Shown: positions 12,831 to 15,332 of the stretch, in pieces
Layout of the letters: each line of letters opens with the position of its first letter
Position numbering within the stretch: position 1 is the stretch's first letter
DNA from: an uncultured Candidatus Saccharibacteria bacterium
Lineage (GTDB): Bacteria > Patescibacteriota > Saccharimonadia > Saccharimonadales > Saccharimonadaceae
Assembly: GCA_948944455.1 (NCBI GenBank)
Contig: CARBES010000026.1
Coordinates: forward strand, 1-15,332
Direction: 5' to 3'
Length of the DNA: 15,332 nucleotides
Made by a program: the position numbers and the translations under genes
The notes under the pieces: generated by a model
Told to the model about the DNA's origin: nothing
Seen by the model: the letters and a program-made list of their open reading frames with translations, nothing else
Database searches by the model: none

Positions 12831-14591
12831 ATGGGTGAGAAGAAAACGAGTTTATTCCGCAGAATATACGCTATGCTAACGCGAAAGCAGAAGCGTAATT
12901 TTGTTGCTATCTTGGCGATTATGCTTATTTCTGCATGGCTTAGCCAGCTATTGCCAGTTGCCATCGGCGATCTAACAAATAATGTATTAGGGCAAACTGA
13001 TTTGTCATTCCTAAATGTTATTCCGTTCTTGGCTTTTATTCTATGTGTTACGGTCATCAATGAAATCCTAAAAGTTGTGCGCAGATTGCTTGTGGAGGAT
13101 ACTGGCACAAGTTTCGAAAAAACAGCCCGCACAAAAGCAATAAAATCACTTCTTCGTTCGCCGCTGACTTTCTTTAAGGAAAATATGGTTGGTCATATTC
13201 ACGGGCGATTAAATCGTAGCTTGGAAGGAGTGGTGAAGCTAATTAAGCTAATTTTCATGGATTTTGCGCCAGCAGTTTTTAATGGAGTTGCGGCTATAAT
13301 AGTAATCTTTTCGCAGTTACCGCTTCAGTTGTCGCTATTAATGTTGCTTGTCGTACCAATAGGCACGGCAATTGTGCTTCGACAGATTCACACCCAAAAA
13401 GGCATACGCGTGCAACTCATGGAGGAAAAGACGATAATGGATGGTTCAGTCGTAGAGCTAATTAACGGCATCGAGGTGATTCGCGTAACAGATAATGTAT
13501 CGACCGAGCTAAGACGTTTTGATAATCAATCAGAAGTTTTACGCAGTAAAGAAATGAGGCATCACAAGTCGATGGCGCTGTATGACTGTTTGAAGTTCAT
13601 CAACGAAGCGGTTTTTACAGTGCTGATTATTGGCGTATCTACATACCTAGCTGGAGAAGGCGTAATTAGCGTTGGTGCGGTATTGACGTCATACCTTTGC
13701 TTTACGCAGTTAACTACTCCACTTCGTGAGCTACATCGTATTTTAGATGAACTTTCAGAATCTTCTGTATTGGCGCAGGCCTATTTTAGGATTGTTGATT
13801 TACCGGAAGATTTTTCATACCGCTTAATATCTGCTCCGGAAGAAGTTGTAACTGGCAAATCCTATATAGACATTAACGAATTAACTTTTTCATATAGTCC
13901 GGACAAAGTTATATTAAATCAATTAAGTTTTACTATCCAAAAGGGGCAGTTTATCGGTTTCGTAGGGCCATCTGGATGCGGAAAGTCAACATTGATAAAA
14001 ATACTGCTACGGCTTGAGGATTATCTGGACGGCGAGGTTGTGATGGATGGCTCAATGTTAAAAGATATGTCTCGTGACGAGATTGCGCATATGATGGCAC
14101 TAGTTCCACAGACCCCGTTTTTGATTGCTGCGTCAATCCGTGATAATATTTGTTATGGCGTTCATCGCGAAGTGACAGATGAGGAGGTGCATGAGGCTGC
14201 TAGACGCGCCAATATAAGTGATTTCATCGAGCAACTTCCAGATGGTTATGAGACGATACTAGCAGAGTCGGGCAACAATCTTTCGGGAGGGCAACGACAG
14301 CGGATTGCGATTGCGCGGGTTTTCTTGCGCAAACCGCAAATATTAATCCTAGATGAAGCAACTAGTGCACTAGATAATACGTCTGAACGTTATATCCAGA
14401 ATGAAATTGAAAAATTACAAAAAGAAAACGGCATGACGGTGATTTCGATTGCGCACAGACTTTCGACACTTAAGAATACAGACGAAATTATTGTTTTTGA
14501 TAAAGGCGAGATTGTACAACGTGGAAAATATGACGAACTGAAGGACCGGCCTGGAATTTTTCAAGATATGTATTTAGGCAAGTTAAAGTAG
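12831..14591 (+). CDS. ABC exporter half-transporter (type IV, MsbA-like)
   Basis: A 586-aa fused membrane and ATPase protein acting as a dimer in the cell membrane. Residues about 20-310 form the transmembrane domain with roughly six segments. The nucleotide-binding domain (about 345-586) has Walker A GPSGCGKST (near 379), Q-loop LVPQTP, signature LSGGQ (near 483), Walker B ILILDEATSALD (near 504-515) and the switch histidine in SIAHR (near 541). All catalytic residues are intact. Substrate cannot be read from sequence; lipids, peptides or drugs are usual. ATG 12831 is 18 nt after the tRNA CCA, with a weak AGAGG 10 nt upstream; no separate promoter is apparent. It ends at a hairpin terminator shared with the next gene's 3' end. 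Confidence 0.93.
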   Translation: MGEKKTSLFRRIYAMLTRKQKRNFVAILAIMLISAWLSQLLPVAIGDLTNNVLGQTDLSFLNVIPFLAFILCVTVINEILKVVRRLLVEDTGTSFEKTARTKAIKSLLRSPLTFFKENMVGHIHGRLNRSLEGVVKLIKLIFMDFAPAVFNGVAAIIVIFSQLPLQLSLLMLLVVPIGTAIVLRQIHTQKGIRVQLMEEKTIMDGSVVELINGIEVIRVTDNVSTELRRFDNQSEVLRSKEMRHHKSMALYDCLKFINEAVFTVLIIGVSTYLAGEGVISVGAVLTSYLCFTQLTTPLRELHRILDELSESSVLAQAYFRIVDLPEDFSYRLISAPEEVVTGKSYIDINELTFSYSPDKVILNQLSFTIQKGQFIGFVGPSGCGKSTLIKILLRLEDYLDGEVVMDGSMLKDMSRDEIAHMMALVPQTPFLIAASIRDNICYGVHREVTDEEVHEAARRANISDFIEQLPDGYETILAESGNNLSGGQRQRIAIARVFLRKPQILILDEATSALDNTSERYIQNEIEKLQKENGMTVISIAHRLSTLKNTDEIIVFDKGEIVQRGKYDELKDRPGIFQDMYLGKLK

Positions 14592-14612
14592 CTCTGACGT
14601 ATTTTGAAACTT

Positions 14613-14645
14613 ATAGCTCTTATGCCTGCTGGGCTATTTCTTTTT
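14613..14645 (+). terminator. Terminator of the ABC exporter gene
   Basis: Stem ATAGCTC (14613-14619) with GGGCTAT (14631-14637), one G-U pair, then TTCTTTTT. It overlaps the last codons of the convergent TfoX-like gene. Confidence 0.55.
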
Positions 14646-14948
14646 CGGTTTGGGTTTGGGGAGGCCTTTGAGGGTTTCGGTGATGAGTTCTTGGAGGAAG
14701 TCGAGATTGTCGAGGTCGTCGACGCGGAGCATGTTGCGCTTGGCGCTGGCATAAGGTAGGACTTCAGGGAGGTCGTAATGGCTGTTGGTTGGGGTGATTT
14801 TGACGAGGAGATGGCCGTCGCAGATGTTCGCGAAATAGGTGCCGTTGAAATAGACGAGATACTCACCCATCATCGGGCGGACGGTGATGTCGCCGAGCGG
14901 TTCGAGGCGGGAGACGATTTGATCTTTTTGAGCAGGGGCGGTGGGCAT
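14634..14948 (-). CDS. TfoX/Sxy N-terminal domain protein
   Basis: 104 aa matching the TfoX_N domain: DQIVSRLEPLGDITVRPMMGEYLVYFNGTYFANI, then LLVKITPTN, an AKRNMLRVDDLDNLDFL segment and a basic LPKPKPKKK tail. In Gammaproteobacteria the fused form (Sxy/TfoX) activates competence genes; small stand-alone N-domains are widespread and their role is not established. The RPMMGEY core is well kept. ATG 14948 lies 8 nt after the preceding gene's stop and has no Shine-Dalgarno site, so translation is probably coupled. The first gene of this two-gene operon is the deoxyribosyltransferase-like gene. The C-terminal coding region overlaps the ABC gene terminator. Confidence 0.82.
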   Translation of the reverse strand: MPTAPAQKDQIVSRLEPLGDITVRPMMGEYLVYFNGTYFANICDGHLLVKITPTNSHYDLPEVLPYASAKRNMLRVDDLDNLDFLQELITETLKGLPKPKPKKK

Positions 14949-14956
14949 GTTAATCT

Positions 14957-15271
14957 TTAGGCTAGAGTTGATAGTGGCTCAAGATAGATAATTTCTTTGC
15001 CGAGTTGTTTGGCAAATTCAATCTCGCTACGAGTGCTGTTGCCGATATAGCCATCAACGTTGACAACGTATAGCGCGTCAGCGAGTTGGATTTTTTCGCG
15101 ATGGAGCTCGTCTAGCAAGTCCTCTTCCTCCGGGATGAAATCACGCGACATAACGTGGGGCGTAATACCGATAACAACAAACTCATTTTCTAGTTCAAGG
15201 CGTTCGTGCATTTCTTGGATTTTGCCCCAAAAGCGAATCGAGCCGCTCAGGACGACAACTTTGCGTTTCAT
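14957..15271 (-). CDS. Nucleoside 2-deoxyribosyltransferase-like protein
   Basis: 104 aa with the small Rossmann-like fold of this superfamily: VVLSGSIRF near the N-terminus, a variable helix pair, then LLDELHREKIQLADALYVVNVDGYIGNSTRSEIEFA and a closing GKEIIYLEP strand. The STRSEIE segment supplies the expected nucleophile-type glutamate. Members exchange bases between deoxynucleosides or hydrolyse nucleoside phosphates; this may serve nucleotide salvage in an organism dependent on scavenging, an inference. ATG 15271 has no Shine-Dalgarno site; TATAAT ends 6 nt upstream, so the mRNA is probably leaderless. It is followed after 8 nt by the TfoX-like gene. Confidence 0.82.
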   Translation of the reverse strand: MKRKVVVLSGSIRFWGKIQEMHERLELENEFVVIGITPHVMSRDFIPEEEDLLDELHREKIQLADALYVVNVDGYIGNSTRSEIEFAKQLGKEIIYLEPLSTLA

Positions 15272-15277
15272 AGGCTA

Positions 15278-15286
15278 ATTATAGCA
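15278..15286 (-). promoter_or_regulatory. Leaderless-type extended -10 of the deoxyribosyltransferase-like operon
   Basis: The minus strand reads TGCTATAAT, with the hexamer ending 6 nt before ATG 15271. Start of transcription is expected at or next to the A of the ATG. No -35 is evident. Confidence 0.7.
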
Positions 15287-15332
15287 TAACTCGACTTAAA
15301 GTTCACTTATCATTTCATAACTAGACCACGTG

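Noticed and set aside
12692..13132. Minus-strand open frame of 146 aa across tRNA-Pro(GGG)
   Set aside because: It covers the tRNA and the start of the ABC gene, and has no ribosome-binding site or domain.

Overview
The window looks like a stretch of a small-genome bacterium, most likely Candidatus Saccharibacteria (TM7) or a close Patescibacteria relative. That placement is an inference from overall character: compact spacing, tRNA genes with encoded CCA, a short FtsH, a DUF11-like surface protein, a TfoX-like protein and many genes without a Shine-Dalgarno site. The standard genetic code is used; UGA is a stop, for example in the winged-helix gene ending at 7859. No rRNA, CRISPR array, transposase or integrase is visible.

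Layout. 1-2371: tRNA-Leu(CAG), a bidirectional terminator, ftsH and tRNA-Pro(CGG), all on the minus strand. 2501-3527: tRNA-Pro(UGG) reading into a PD-(D/E)XK-like protein and a small unknown protein. 3529-5258: a membrane-anchored XRE regulator (minus), a stand-alone SRA/PUA-like protein (minus) and a divergent TetR-type regulator (plus). 5290-7326: a MazG-like nucleotide pyrophosphohydrolase followed by a GIY-YIG/DUF2075 (Schlafen-like) helicase, one minus-strand operon. 7376-8693: a perfect hairpin, a DUF3892 protein, a highly structured intergenic stretch and a winged-helix protein with a repeat-rich promoter. 8730-9402: a NERD nuclease-like membrane protein broken by one extra base in an A7/T7 run. 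9462-11578: a metallo-beta-lactamase-fold hydrolase convergent with a duplicated HD-domain protein. 11653-12559: a membrane-anchored DUF11-like protein with a long leader. 12738-14645: tRNA-Pro(GGG) reading into an ABC exporter. 14634-15283: a nucleoside deoxyribosyltransferase-like protein and a TfoX N-domain protein (minus operon).

Taken together, ftsH, the tRNAs and probably the ABC exporter look like core genes. The stretch from about 2.6 to 9.4 kb, between two tRNA-Pro genes, looks accessory: nuclease-like folds, a possible modified-base reader, NTP hydrolase plus helicase-nuclease, and several small regulators. This is the composition of a defence or mobile-element island, but no gene here is proven to act in defence. 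The strongest candidate for an undescribed system is the MazG-like/GIY-YIG-DUF2075 operon. A 16-nt element beside its promoter resembles the sequence at the XRE regulator's own operator.

Regulation is unusually legible. At least nine promoters carry an extended -10 of the form TGnTATAAT (one of them TAGAAT). Four minus-strand genes (mazG-like, NERD, HD and deoxyribosyltransferase-like) have TATAAT ending exactly 6-7 nt before the ATG with no Shine-Dalgarno site, which predicts leaderless mRNAs. All three tRNA-Pro isoacceptors stand directly upstream of, and on the same strand as, a protein gene.
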